The notes under the pieces were generated by a model, which did not search any database, was not told the DNA's origin, and worked only from the letters and a program-made list of their open reading frames with translations. 16,268 nt of DNA, from assembly GCA_036848175.1 (NCBI GenBank), contig DAIUKO010000159.1, forward strand, positions 1-16,268. The letters are read 5' to 3'. The stretch is from QHWF01 sp036848175. Its GTDB lineage: Bacteria; Acidobacteriota; Vicinamibacteria; Vicinamibacterales; CAVVIG01. Made by a program: the position numbers and the translations under genes. This document shows, in pieces, positions 1 through 7,084 of the stretch; within the stretch, counting starts at the first letter, position 1, and every line of letters starts with the position of its first letter.

Positions 1-742
1 GATTCATGTGCACGGCCTGCATGAACCAGCGCGGCTCGTAGGCGCCGATCGGCAGCAGCGCCACATCGATCGGACCGAACCGTTTCGGTACGTCGCGAAA
101 GAAGAACCCGTAGGCGCTGTCGCCGGCGAAGAAGATGCGCAGGCGGTCGAGCGACAGCACGAATCCACCCCACAAGGCGCGGTTGCGATCGAAGGCCGTT
201 CGCGCCGAGAAGTGCCGCGCCGGCGTCAGCGCGATCGGCAGCGGCGCGCTCTTCGCTTCCTGCCACCAATCCAGCTCCTCGACGCGGCGGATCCCTGCGG
301 AGCGGACGAGCGGCGCATTTCCGAGCGGCGTGATCACGGTCGGATCGAAACGTCGGGCGAGCCTGCGCAGCGTGCGCAGGTCGCAATGATCGTAGTGATT
401 GTGGCTCAGCAGGATTGTCGAGATCGACGGCAAGTCCTCGAACCGCACCGCCGGCTGCCGGGCTCGCCGCGGTCCAAGCACGTTCAGCGGCCCGGCGCGC
501 TGCGAGTACATCGGATCGGTGAGCACGTGGCCGGCCGGCGTCTGGATCAGGAACGTCGCATGGCCGATGAACGTGACGACCGCCGCCGCGTCTCCCAACG
601 CCATGGGCTGTCGCGCTGGCGCGTCGACATGCCGCGGCCAGCGGCGCCGCGGCTCGGCGAGCATTCGTGGAACGGCGGAAAACGGCTGCGGCCGAGGGCC
701 AGCAGGATTGAAGAATCGCTGGCCGTCGAAATGATCGCTCAC
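1..742 (-). CDS. MBL-fold metallo-hydrolase, NAPE-PLD/UlaG-like (3' end outside window)
   Basis: This is the first 247 codons of a metallo-beta-lactamase-fold hydrolase; the C-terminus lies beyond the left edge. Read from a GTG at 742, the protein starts VSDHFDGQRFFNP, a typical opening for this family. Metal-site motifs are visible: GHAT at His61, the HxHxDH box SHNHYDHCD with His114, His116, Asp118 and His119, a later His177 in ARHFSAR, and Asp208 in AGDSAY. The last visible residues (YEPRWFMQAVHMN) match the block containing the final metal-binding histidine. Family members include N-acyl-phosphatidylethanolamine phospholipase D and UlaG-like lactonases, and probably bind two metal ions. 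The substrate cannot be told from sequence. No signal peptide is seen, so it is probably cytoplasmic. The reading frame stays open upstream of the GTG and no strong ribosome site precedes it, so the start rests on the family-like N-terminus. It is divergent from the gene at 843. Confidence 0.88.
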   Translation of the reverse strand, partial: MSDHFDGQRFFNPAGPRPQPFSAVPRMLAEPRRRWPRHVDAPARQPMALGDAAAVVTFIGHATFLIQTPAGHVLTDPMYSQRAGPLNVLGPRRARQPAVRFEDLPSISTILLSHNHYDHCDLRTLRRLARRFDPTVITPLGNAPLVRSAGIRRVEELDWWQEAKSAPLPIALTPARHFSARTAFDRNRALWGGFVLSLDRLRIFFAGDSAYGFFFRDVPKRFGPIDVALLPIGAYEPRWFMQAVHMN

Positions 743-842
743 GCGATCACGATCGGGTTCGACATCCCTGTCGATGATAACGCTCAGTTCGATTCGCCCG
801 CTAGCTCGTCGGCGGAGGGCGGTGCTAACATCCGAGACTCAC

Positions 843-1274
843 ATGTCGCCTGACGCCATCAGAAGGTTCTTCGACGACTATGCGGCAGCCGCCGCGTCAC
901 TCGATCTCGCGTTCTTCGCGTCGGCGTACGCTGAGAGTTTCCTGTTCGCGGGTCCGTCGGGAACACAGACCGTCAAGCTCGACGACTTCTTGAGAATGCT
1001 TCCGAAACGGAAGGAGTTCTTCGCCGCGGTTGGTCTGACATCTTCGGCGATCGAGTCGCTCGAGGAGAACCGATTGGACGACCACTATGTGATGGTCAAG
1101 GTGCGGTGGCGCATGCGGTTCGAGAAGCACGACAAGGGACCGATGTTCGACGACACCGCCGCCACCTACGTGCTGCGTCGAGAGGAACACTCGATGCGAA
1201 TCGTCTTCCAACTCGACCATCAGGACCTGGCTCAGCGCGTGCGAGACCTCGGCCTGTTGCCCGCGGCGACGTGA
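843..1274 (+). CDS. NTF2-like/SnoaL-fold small protein
   Basis: This is a 143-residue protein starting MSPDAIRRFFDDYAAA. An N-terminal helix followed by LDLAFFASAYAESFLFAGP and then alternating strands (HYVMVKVRWRMRF, AATYVLRRE, MRIVFQLDHQDL) is the usual order of the NTF2-like cone fold, often annotated as DUF4440 or nuclear transport factor 2 family. Members are small ligand-binding proteins or isomerase/cyclase-type enzymes, and no specific catalytic residue can be assigned here. I chose the ATG at 843; an upstream ATG at 774 would add 23 residues that look like intergenic sequence and lack family character. There is no signal peptide. It is followed after 20 bases by an SRPBCC-fold gene on the same strand, so the two are probably co-transcribed. 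The fold call is moderately firm; the function is unknown. Confidence 0.75.
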   Translation: MSPDAIRRFFDDYAAAAASLDLAFFASAYAESFLFAGPSGTQTVKLDDFLRMLPKRKEFFAAVGLTSSAIESLEENRLDDHYVMVKVRWRMRFEKHDKGPMFDDTAATYVLRREEHSMRIVFQLDHQDLAQRVRDLGLLPAAT

Positions 1275-1294
1275 GGCGACCTAGCGAGATCATC

Positions 1295-1732
1295 ATGAAA
1301 AGCAAGGTCGAGCTCGAGATCAACGCGCGTCAGCCGGACCTGGCGGCGCTCTTTGCTGATCCGCGCAACAATCCACGATGGATGGACGACATCGACCGGA
1401 TCGAGCCGATCCGCGGCGAGCTCGGAAAGCCGGGCTCCGTCTACCGGCTCGTGCCGAAACGCGGCAGCACGGCCTTCGTCGCGACAGTCGTCATGCGTGA
1501 TTTGCCGACGAAGTTGAAGCTGTCGTTGGACGCGCCAGGAGTATCGGTCCAGGTGACCGACACGTTGCTCAGACTCTCAGACCACCGCACGAAGCTCATC
1601 TCGGAGGAGGAGTTCACCTTCAAGGGCGCGTTCCGCAAGATCACCGGACTGCTGGCGATACGGGCGATCAAGCGCGTGCATCGCCGACACATGGAATCCT
1701 TCAAACACTTCGCCGAAGGTCAGACTCCTTAG
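1295..1732 (+). CDS. SRPBCC family (polyketide cyclase/START-like) protein
   Basis: This 145-residue protein begins MKSKVELEINARQPDLAALF. The opening strand with an N-terminal 'VELEINA', then 'LFADPRNNPRWMDDIDRIEPI', a mid-protein run of strands with 'GSVYRLVP', and a long C-terminal helix ending in MESFKHFAEG are the standard order of the SRPBCC (Bet v 1/START) helix-grip fold. Such proteins hold hydrophobic ligands in a central cavity, and many are annotated as polyketide cyclase/dehydrase or lipid transport proteins. No catalytic residues are evident. A longer reading from a start at 1106 overlaps the preceding gene and was rejected. The ATG at 1295 lies 20 bases after the NTF2-like gene, which suggests a two-gene transcript. 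The substrate is unknown. Confidence 0.78.
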   Translation: MKSKVELEINARQPDLAALFADPRNNPRWMDDIDRIEPIRGELGKPGSVYRLVPKRGSTAFVATVVMRDLPTKLKLSLDAPGVSVQVTDTLLRLSDHRTKLISEEEFTFKGAFRKITGLLAIRAIKRVHRRHMESFKHFAEGQTP

Positions 1733-1825
1733 CGTCCGGGAGCGCAGCCTGGAACAGCATCGGAAGTAGGCGGCCGCGTTCACGTCTCCTGCTTCGCCTG
1801 ATAGTAAACTGGCGACCGTCTTCAG

Positions 1826-4800
1826 ATGAGGCGCTCGCGGCGGCTGTTCATCCTTCTCTACACGGCGTCGGGCACGGCGGCGCTCGTGTACGAAGTGACG
1901 TGGACGCGTTTGCTGACGCTGCAGATGGGGCACACGGTTTCTGCCGTCAGCACCGTGCTCGCAGCCTTCATGGGAGGACTTTCAGTCGGTGCGTGGATCG
2001 CCGGACGATTCGCCGCGCTTCGAGCACGCGCGCTTCGCACCTACGCGGCTCTCGAAATCCTCATCGCGCTCATCGCGATCGCACTGCCGGCGCTGCTCGC
2101 CGGGACGATTCCCATCATCGCCTGGTCGTACGCCGACGGCGAGGCGCCGGTCCGTTTCGCCTTCGTGCGCGCGGCGCTGAGCCTCGTGCTCGTCGCGGTT
2201 CCCGCTGCGGCAATGGGCGCGACCTTCCCGATCGCCGCGTCCTGGTTCGCCGAGGCGAGCGCCAGCGCGAAGCCGGATCGGACCGCGCGATCGTCGGCCG
2301 ACGCGAGCGTGCTGTATGCGGCAAACACCGCCGGCGCCGCGCTGGGGGCGATGCTCGCCGGCTTCTGGCTGATTCCGGCCATCGGCCTTCGCGGTACGAC
2401 GTGGATTGGCGTCGGCCTCAATGTCGTTGCGGCGGTCGGCGCGCTGTGGCTCTCGCGTCGAGACGCGATCCCTCGGACACAACCGGTGCAGCCTGCAGTT
2501 GTCGCCGGCAGAAAATCAAAGAGCAGACCGCAACGCCGCCAGGCGCCTGCGGCCGCGCTCGCAGCGCCGCGGCCGGTGCTGGCGTGGTGGGGGGCCGCGC
2601 TGTCCGGGTTTTCAGCGCTCGTCTACGAGGTGGCGTTCACTCGCCTGCTCGCGCTCGTCATCGGTCCGACGACGTACGCGTTTGCGACGATGGCGGCGTC
2701 CTTCATCACGGGGATTGCAGTTGGATCGGCGATCGGCGCTCGTCTCTCGCGCCGAGCGGCGCAGCCGGCGCTCTGGCTCGCGGCCGCGATCGGCATCACC
2801 GCGATCAGCGCGTCGCTCGCCGCCTCGTTCGCGGCGTCACGCTTTCCGCTCGTCGTCGCCACCCAGGTCGCCGCCGTCGACGCCACCTTTCAATCAGTCG
2901 TGCTGCGGCAGGCCTTCGAGGTGGCGCTGCTGATGCTGCCGATGACGGTCGCGCTCGGCGTCGCGTTTACGCTGGCGCTCGCGGTCGCCGGATCTGGCGT
3001 CGAGTCCACCGGGCGCGACACCGCCGGTGTCTACGTCTCCAATACGCTCGGGGCCATCGCGGGCTCTCTCGTTGCCGGATTCGTTCTGGTACCGCGCTTC
3101 GGGTTGCGAGCGACGTTCGTCGCCGCGAGCGGCCTCGGCATCGCCGCCGCCGTCGGTATCGCGACGGTGACACTCGCGGCTCGGGCGCAAAGCCGCCGCA
3201 ACGTCGCGGTGACGGCTGGCGCACTGGCGATCGCGGGAGCGGTGCTGGCGATGGCGATCGGCATTCCGGATTGGGACCAACGTCTTCTGTCGAGCGGCGC
3301 CTACAAGTACGCCCCATATATTCACGCGAACGATGCGGCTGACTTCGAGACGAGCCTGCGCGCGGGACGCCTCGAATACTACAAGGAGGGCGCGTCGGCA
3401 ACCGTCAGCGTCCGCCGGCTGAGTGGAAAGCTGTCGCTCGCCATCGACGGAAAGGTGGACGCATCGAACGCCGGCGACATGCTGACGCAGCGGATGCTCG
3501 GCGTCCTGCCGGTGCTGCTCCACGCCGACCCCGGGGAGCTCTGTGTGATCGGTCTTGGCAGCGGCGTCACCGTCTCGTCCGCGATGGCCACCGGTCTGGT
3601 GCGGCGCGCCGACGTCGTCGAGATCTCGCCGGAGGTCGTCGAAGCGTCGGCGTTCTTCTCGAAAGAGAACGGCGACGTGCTGCGCGCACCTGCGGTGCGC
3701 CTCGTCCTCGGTGATGGCCGGTCGCATCTGCGCCTGACCAAGCGGACATACGACGTGATCGTCTCCGAGCCGTCGAATCCGTGGATGGCCGGCGTGGCCG
3801 CGCTGTTCACGCGCGAGTTCTTCGAGGCCGCACGCGCGCGGCTGCGGCCCGATGGCATCCTCTGCCAGTGGGCGCACACCTACGACATGAGCGACGCGGA
3901 CCTGCGGTCGATCGTGCGCACCTTCGCGTCGACCTTTCCACAGAGCACGATGTGGCGCGTCGGCGACGGCGACCTGCTGCTCATCGGCACGACCGGCCGC
4001 GATATCGAAGCGCGCCTCGCCGACCTCGGTGACCGATCGCGCCGCGACTCGATCGTCGGCGCGCTGGCGGACGTGGCGATCGAGCCTCCGACCGCTCGGT
4101 TCGATCTGCTGTCGCTGTTCGCGGGCGGACCGGCTGAGGTCGCGCGTTATGGCGACGCCGCCGTCATTCAAACCGACGATCGGATGGCGCTCGAATTCAC
4201 GGCGCCGGGCGCGATCTACGGACGATCGACCAACGCCAACAGCGTCGCCATCCGGGCGTTGACGGCCCAGTCGCACCTTCCTGCCGTCGTCGCCGAGGCG
4301 ATGCACACCGCCGACTCACGAAGCTGGACGGCGCGCGCCACGATGGATTTGAAAGCGGAGGCGTACACCACCGCGTACGAGAACTTTCGGCGCGCCGTGG
4401 CGCTCGACGCGCGCAACGCCGATGCCTTGCGCGGCGCTTCGGATGCCGCCGCCGGTACGAACCAACAGGCCGAACATCGAGCCTGGCTCGAGGGGCTCGC
4501 GAAGGCGGCACCGGCCAACGCCGTGGTGCGTGTGGAGTTGTCGCGCGTGCGGGCGGCGGCCGGCGACTTCGACGGCGCCGTGGCCGCCGCGTCGGAGGCG
4601 CAACGGCTCGACCCGACCGATCCGAGAGCGACCGAGCAGCTCGCCTCGGTGTTCGCGGACATGGGCGACGTTCAACGGCTCGTGCCGCTCGCCGATCAGC
4701 TCGTCGCCCGCTATCCCGATCGCGACGAGGGACGCTATTACCAGGCGACGGCGTTCATGCTGCGCGATCAGCCGGCCGAAGCGGCCAACGTCGCGCGCCG

Positions 4801-5083
4801 CGTCGTGGCGGCCAGTCCCTCCTTCGCGAAGGCGCAGAACCTGCTCGGCGCCGCCTGCGCGAGCACCGGCCAGAAGGACTGTGCCGAAGCGGCGTTCACC
4901 ACGTCGATTCGCTTGAATCCGCGCGAGCCGTCGAGCTATATCAATCTCGGCCTTTTCTACCTCCAGACCGCACGGCCGGCGAACGCCGCCGAATCGTTCG
5001 GCGAAGCGCTGGCGCTCGATCCGTCGTCGGAGGCCGCCAAAGACGGTCTCCGGCAGGCGCGCGCCGCGCAGACCACGAGATGA
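1826..5083 (+). CDS. MFS-like / spermidine-synthase-like / TPR fusion protein
   Basis: This is a 1085-residue three-part protein. Residues about 1-500 are hydrophobic with many membrane segments and contain an internal duplication: ALVYEVTWTRLL at 19-30 and ALVYEVAFTRLL at 264-275, each followed by a glycine-rich membrane stretch. Residues about 505-735 form a spermidine-synthase-like Rossmann domain with IDGKVDAS (540-547), the nucleotide loop GLGSG (576-580), acidic VEISPE (Glu599), GDGR (629-632) and SEPSNPW (647-653). True aminopropyltransferases carry an Asp-containing DSxDP block at the last site; here it is SEPSNP, so polyamine synthesis is doubtful. The family is often annotated 'fused MFS/spermidine synthase'. 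Residues about 835-1085 are TPR repeats. No strong ribosome site precedes the ATG; it follows a 93-base gap. It probably sits in the inner membrane with soluble domains; the reaction is unknown. Confidence 0.87.
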   Translation: MRRSRRLFILLYTASGTAALVYEVTWTRLLTLQMGHTVSAVSTVLAAFMGGLSVGAWIAGRFAALRARALRTYAALEILIALIAIALPALLAGTIPIIAWSYADGEAPVRFAFVRAALSLVLVAVPAAAMGATFPIAASWFAEASASAKPDRTARSSADASVLYAANTAGAALGAMLAGFWLIPAIGLRGTTWIGVGLNVVAAVGALWLSRRDAIPRTQPVQPAVVAGRKSKSRPQRRQAPAAALAAPRPVLAWWGAALSGFSALVYEVAFTRLLALVIGPTTYAFATMAASFITGIAVGSAIGARLSRRAAQPALWLAAAIGITAISASLAASFAASRFPLVVATQVAAVDATFQSVVLRQAFEVALLMLPMTVALGVAFTLALAVAGSGVESTGRDTAGVYVSNTLGAIAGSLVAGFVLVPRFGLRATFVAASGLGIAAAVGIATVTLAARAQSRRNVAVTAGALAIAGAVLAMAIGIPDWDQRLLSSGAYKYAPYIHANDAADFETSLRAGRLEYYKEGASATVSVRRLSGKLSLAIDGKVDASNAGDMLTQRMLGVLPVLLHADPGELCVIGLGSGVTVSSAMATGLVRRADVVEISPEVVEASAFFSKENGDVLRAPAVRLVLGDGRSHLRLTKRTYDVIVSEPSNPWMAGVAALFTREFFEAARARLRPDGILCQWAHTYDMSDADLRSIVRTFASTFPQSTMWRVGDGDLLLIGTTGRDIEARLADLGDRSRRDSIVGALADVAIEPPTARFDLLSLFAGGPAEVARYGDAAVIQTDDRMALEFTAPGAIYGRSTNANSVAIRALTAQSHLPAVVAEAMHTADSRSWTARATMDLKAEAYTTAYENFRRAVALDARNADALRGASDAAAGTNQQAEHRAWLEGLAKAAPANAVVRVELSRVRAAAGDFDGAVAAASEAQRLDPTDPRATEQLASVFADMGDVQRLVPLADQLVARYPDRDEGRYYQATAFMLRDQPAEAANVARRVVAASPSFAKAQNLLGAACASTGQKDCAEAAFTTSIRLNPREPSSYINLGLFYLQTARPANAAESFGEALALDPSSEAAKDGLRQARAAQTTR

Positions 5084-5087
5084 CACA

Positions 5088-5106
5088 CACGTTCTTTATG
5101 AACGTG
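5088..5106. repeat. Short perfect inverted repeat (7-bp arms)
   Basis: The arms cacgttc (5088-5094) and gaacgtg (5100-5106) pair perfectly around a 5-base loop, starting five bases after the stop codon of the fusion gene. No run of T follows, so it is a poor intrinsic terminator. It could be a weak terminator hairpin or an operator-like palindrome ahead of the dehydrogenase gene. Confidence 0.4.
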
Positions 5107-5143
5107 GTGACAACTTGCGACATGCACCAGGATCGCCTGACGC

Positions 5144-5149
5144 TATAGT
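5144..5149 (+). promoter_or_regulatory. Possible -10 element (TATAGT) ahead of the dehydrogenase gene
   Basis: TATAGT is one mismatch from the sigma-70 -10 consensus and lies about 60 bases before the ATG at 5209 in the 125-base intergenic gap. No good -35 box stands at the usual distance: the nearest TTG-containing hexamer, TTGCGA at about 5115, is 23 bases away, which is too far. Treat it as a weak guess. Confidence 0.25.
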
Positions 5150-5195
5150 CCCGCGTACTTCAATCGGCGGCGTTCAAGACCGTGCGATCGGCGTC

Positions 5196-5202
5196 GAGGA
5201 GG
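5196..5202 (+). promoter_or_regulatory. Shine-Dalgarno site GAGGAGG
   Basis: GAGGAGG lies six bases before the ATG at 5209 and settles that start over the in-frame upstream codon near 5182. The protein read from 5209 begins with a clean signal peptide, which agrees. Confidence 0.8.
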
Positions 5203-5208
5203 AATCCT

Positions 5209-7059
5209 ATGTTCGACTCGTGGAGCCGGCGCGCTGCCGGCGTCGCGCTCGGCGCGATCGGTCTGATGCTGGCGGTCGTGAGCGGGTCTGCACAGCAACC
5301 ACCGCGGCGGCCAAATTCACAAGTACCGACTGGGCTTCCGCCAGGCACACCCACGCAGCAGTCGCCATCCGGTCTGCTGATTCCGGTGCAGCCGCCGGCC
5401 GCGCCGCCGGCCGCGCTCCTCGCGAACTACAAGCCGGTGACGGCGGAGCGCCTCAAGCATCCGGAAGACAGCGACTGGCTGATGGTGCGCCGCACCTACG
5501 ACGGCTGGGGATACAGTCCGCTCGATCAGATCACGCCTGCCAACGTCGGCCGCTTGCGGCCGGTGTGGGTGATGTCTACCGGCATGAACAACGGACATCA
5601 GGCGCCACCGTACGTGAACAACGGCGTGATGTTCGTCTCGACGTCGTACAACCAGCTGATTGCGATCAACGCGGCGAGCGGCAAAGAGCTCTGGCGATAC
5701 CGGAGCCCGAGTCCTGAGAATGCGCGAGTGCCGAAGCCGGTCAATCGCGGCCCTGCGTTATACGGCGATAGAGTGTTCCTCGCGCTCGGCGAAGCGGCCC
5801 TCGTCGCGATCGATGCGAAGACGGGAAAGGAACTCTGGCGAACGCCTGTCGAGGACAACACGAAGGGCTATTACATGACGGCGGCGCCGCTCGTTGCGGA
5901 CGGCAAAGTCATCGTCGGTATCTCGGGCGGAGACGGCCCGACGCGCGGCTTCGTCGCCGCGTACGATCCCGAGACCGGCAAGGAAGTGTGGCGCTGCTTC
6001 ACGATCCCGGCCCCGGGCGAGCCGGGCAGCGATACGTGGCCGCAGGGCGATCAATGGAAGACCGGCGGCGGCGCGACATGGGTCACCGGAAACTACGATC
6101 CGGAAACCAACCTGCTCTTCTGGGGCGTCGGTAACGGCAATCCATGGGTCGCCTCAGAACGGGAAGGCGACAACCTTTACACGGCGTCGACGATTGCCAT
6201 CGACGCGTCCACGGGCAAGATCAAAGGCCACTTCCAGTACACACCGAACGAAGCGTGGGACTTCGACGAGGTCGCGCCGCCGCTGCTCGTCGACTTTCAG
6301 CGCAACGGCCGGACGATCAAGGGCCTCGTCGACTTCACCCGCAGCGGCTATCTCTACTTTCTCGAGCGCACGCCCGACAGAATCAAGTTCGTCGAGGGGA
6401 AGCCGTACGTCAAACAGAACATCTTCACGAGCCTCGATCCGAAGACCGGGCGGCCGGACATCGATCCGGATCACAAGGCGGCGGTCGGGAAGCTCGCGAG
6501 CTTCTGCCCGTCATGGCACGGGGGGAAGAACTGGGAGCCGGGCGCGTTCAATCCGAAGACGCGGATGGTCTACATCCCGACGCAGGAGAATCTCTGCGCG
6601 GTGATGGTCGGCCGTCTGTTGGACACGCCGATTGGGGGCCGGCGCGCGGCGACGACCAATCAAATGTACATTGCGCCTGGCGCGGATCACATCAGTGAAG
6701 TCCAGGCATGGAACGTCGACACCGGCAAGAAGGCCTGGAGCCACAACTTCAAGGACTCGCCGAATTGGGGCCCGATACTGACGACCGGCGGCGGCCTGGT
6801 CTTCAGCGGCGGGACCAACGATCGGATGCTCCGCGCCTATGACGCGACGACGGGCGCCGTGCTGTGGGAGCATCCGACCAACTCGGGTGTCTATGCGCCG
6901 CCCTCTTCGTTCATGGTCGACGGCACGCAGTACATCGCCGTGGTCTCGGGCTGGGGCCAGGATGCGCGCTCGATGGAGTCGCGCATCAACGGCGTGTCCG
7001 TCGGTCATTATCCGGACGTGCCGGAAGGCGGCGTCATCTGGGTATTTGCGGTGAAATAA
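5209..7059 (+). CDS. Secreted PQQ-dependent dehydrogenase (quinoprotein alcohol/sugar dehydrogenase type)
   Basis: This 616-residue periplasmic quinoprotein oxidises an alcohol, polyol or sugar using pyrroloquinoline quinone. A signal peptide (residues 1 to about 29, ending SGSA|QQ) and a Pro-rich linker precede an eight-bladed propeller with repeated tryptophan-docking motifs such as AASGKELWRY, AKTGKELW and PETGKEVW. Likely active-site residues are Asp242 in GGDGPTRG, where relatives have a metal-binding Glu, Asn309 in GVGNGNPW, and catalytic-type Asp351 in AWDFDE. Asp353, two residues later, is the position linked to lanthanide use in XoxF and PedH. The adjacent cysteine pair of methanol and ethanol dehydrogenases is absent: that region reads ARVPKPVNRG. 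There is no CxxCH haem motif, so electrons must leave through a separate carrier. The TonB receptor gene starts 25 bases downstream, probably in the same operon. The substrate is unassigned. Confidence 0.92.
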   Translation: MFDSWSRRAAGVALGAIGLMLAVVSGSAQQPPRRPNSQVPTGLPPGTPTQQSPSGLLIPVQPPAAPPAALLANYKPVTAERLKHPEDSDWLMVRRTYDGWGYSPLDQITPANVGRLRPVWVMSTGMNNGHQAPPYVNNGVMFVSTSYNQLIAINAASGKELWRYRSPSPENARVPKPVNRGPALYGDRVFLALGEAALVAIDAKTGKELWRTPVEDNTKGYYMTAAPLVADGKVIVGISGGDGPTRGFVAAYDPETGKEVWRCFTIPAPGEPGSDTWPQGDQWKTGGGATWVTGNYDPETNLLFWGVGNGNPWVASEREGDNLYTASTIAIDASTGKIKGHFQYTPNEAWDFDEVAPPLLVDFQRNGRTIKGLVDFTRSGYLYFLERTPDRIKFVEGKPYVKQNIFTSLDPKTGRPDIDPDHKAAVGKLASFCPSWHGGKNWEPGAFNPKTRMVYIPTQENLCAVMVGRLLDTPIGGRRAATTNQMYIAPGADHISEVQAWNVDTGKKAWSHNFKDSPNWGPILTTGGGLVFSGGTNDRMLRAYDATTGAVLWEHPTNSGVYAPPSSFMVDGTQYIAVVSGWGQDARSMESRINGVSVGHYPDVPEGGVIWVFAVK

Positions 7060-7072
7060 CGAATCCTCATTG

Positions 7073-7080
7073 AAGGAGAG
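7073..7080 (+). promoter_or_regulatory. Shine-Dalgarno site AAGGAGAG
   Basis: AAGGAGAG ends four bases before the ATG at 7085. It supports that start over an in-frame TTG at 7070, which would place the ribosome site inside the coding region. Confidence 0.75.
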
Positions 7081-7084
7081 CGCC

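Noticed and set aside
774..842. Longer N-terminus for the NTF2-like protein from the ATG at 774
   Set aside because: The added residues do not look like part of the fold and fall in the divergent intergenic gap; MSPDA at 843 is the more natural start.
8..853. Forward open frame over the left edge
   Set aside because: The minus strand encodes the metallo-beta-lactamase-fold protein with its full metal-binding motifs; the forward frame is its antisense.
2894..4306. Long open frame of 470 codons on the minus strand, opposite the spermidine-synthase-like gene
   Set aside because: It lies wholly inside a well-supported gene, its translation is rich in Arg, His and Asp with no domain or start signal, and such frames are expected opposite high-GC genes.
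1826..5083. A genuine spermidine synthase (speE)
   Set aside because: The usual Asp-containing catalytic block is replaced by SEPSNPW, and the protein is fused to membrane and TPR parts, so I gave no gene symbol.
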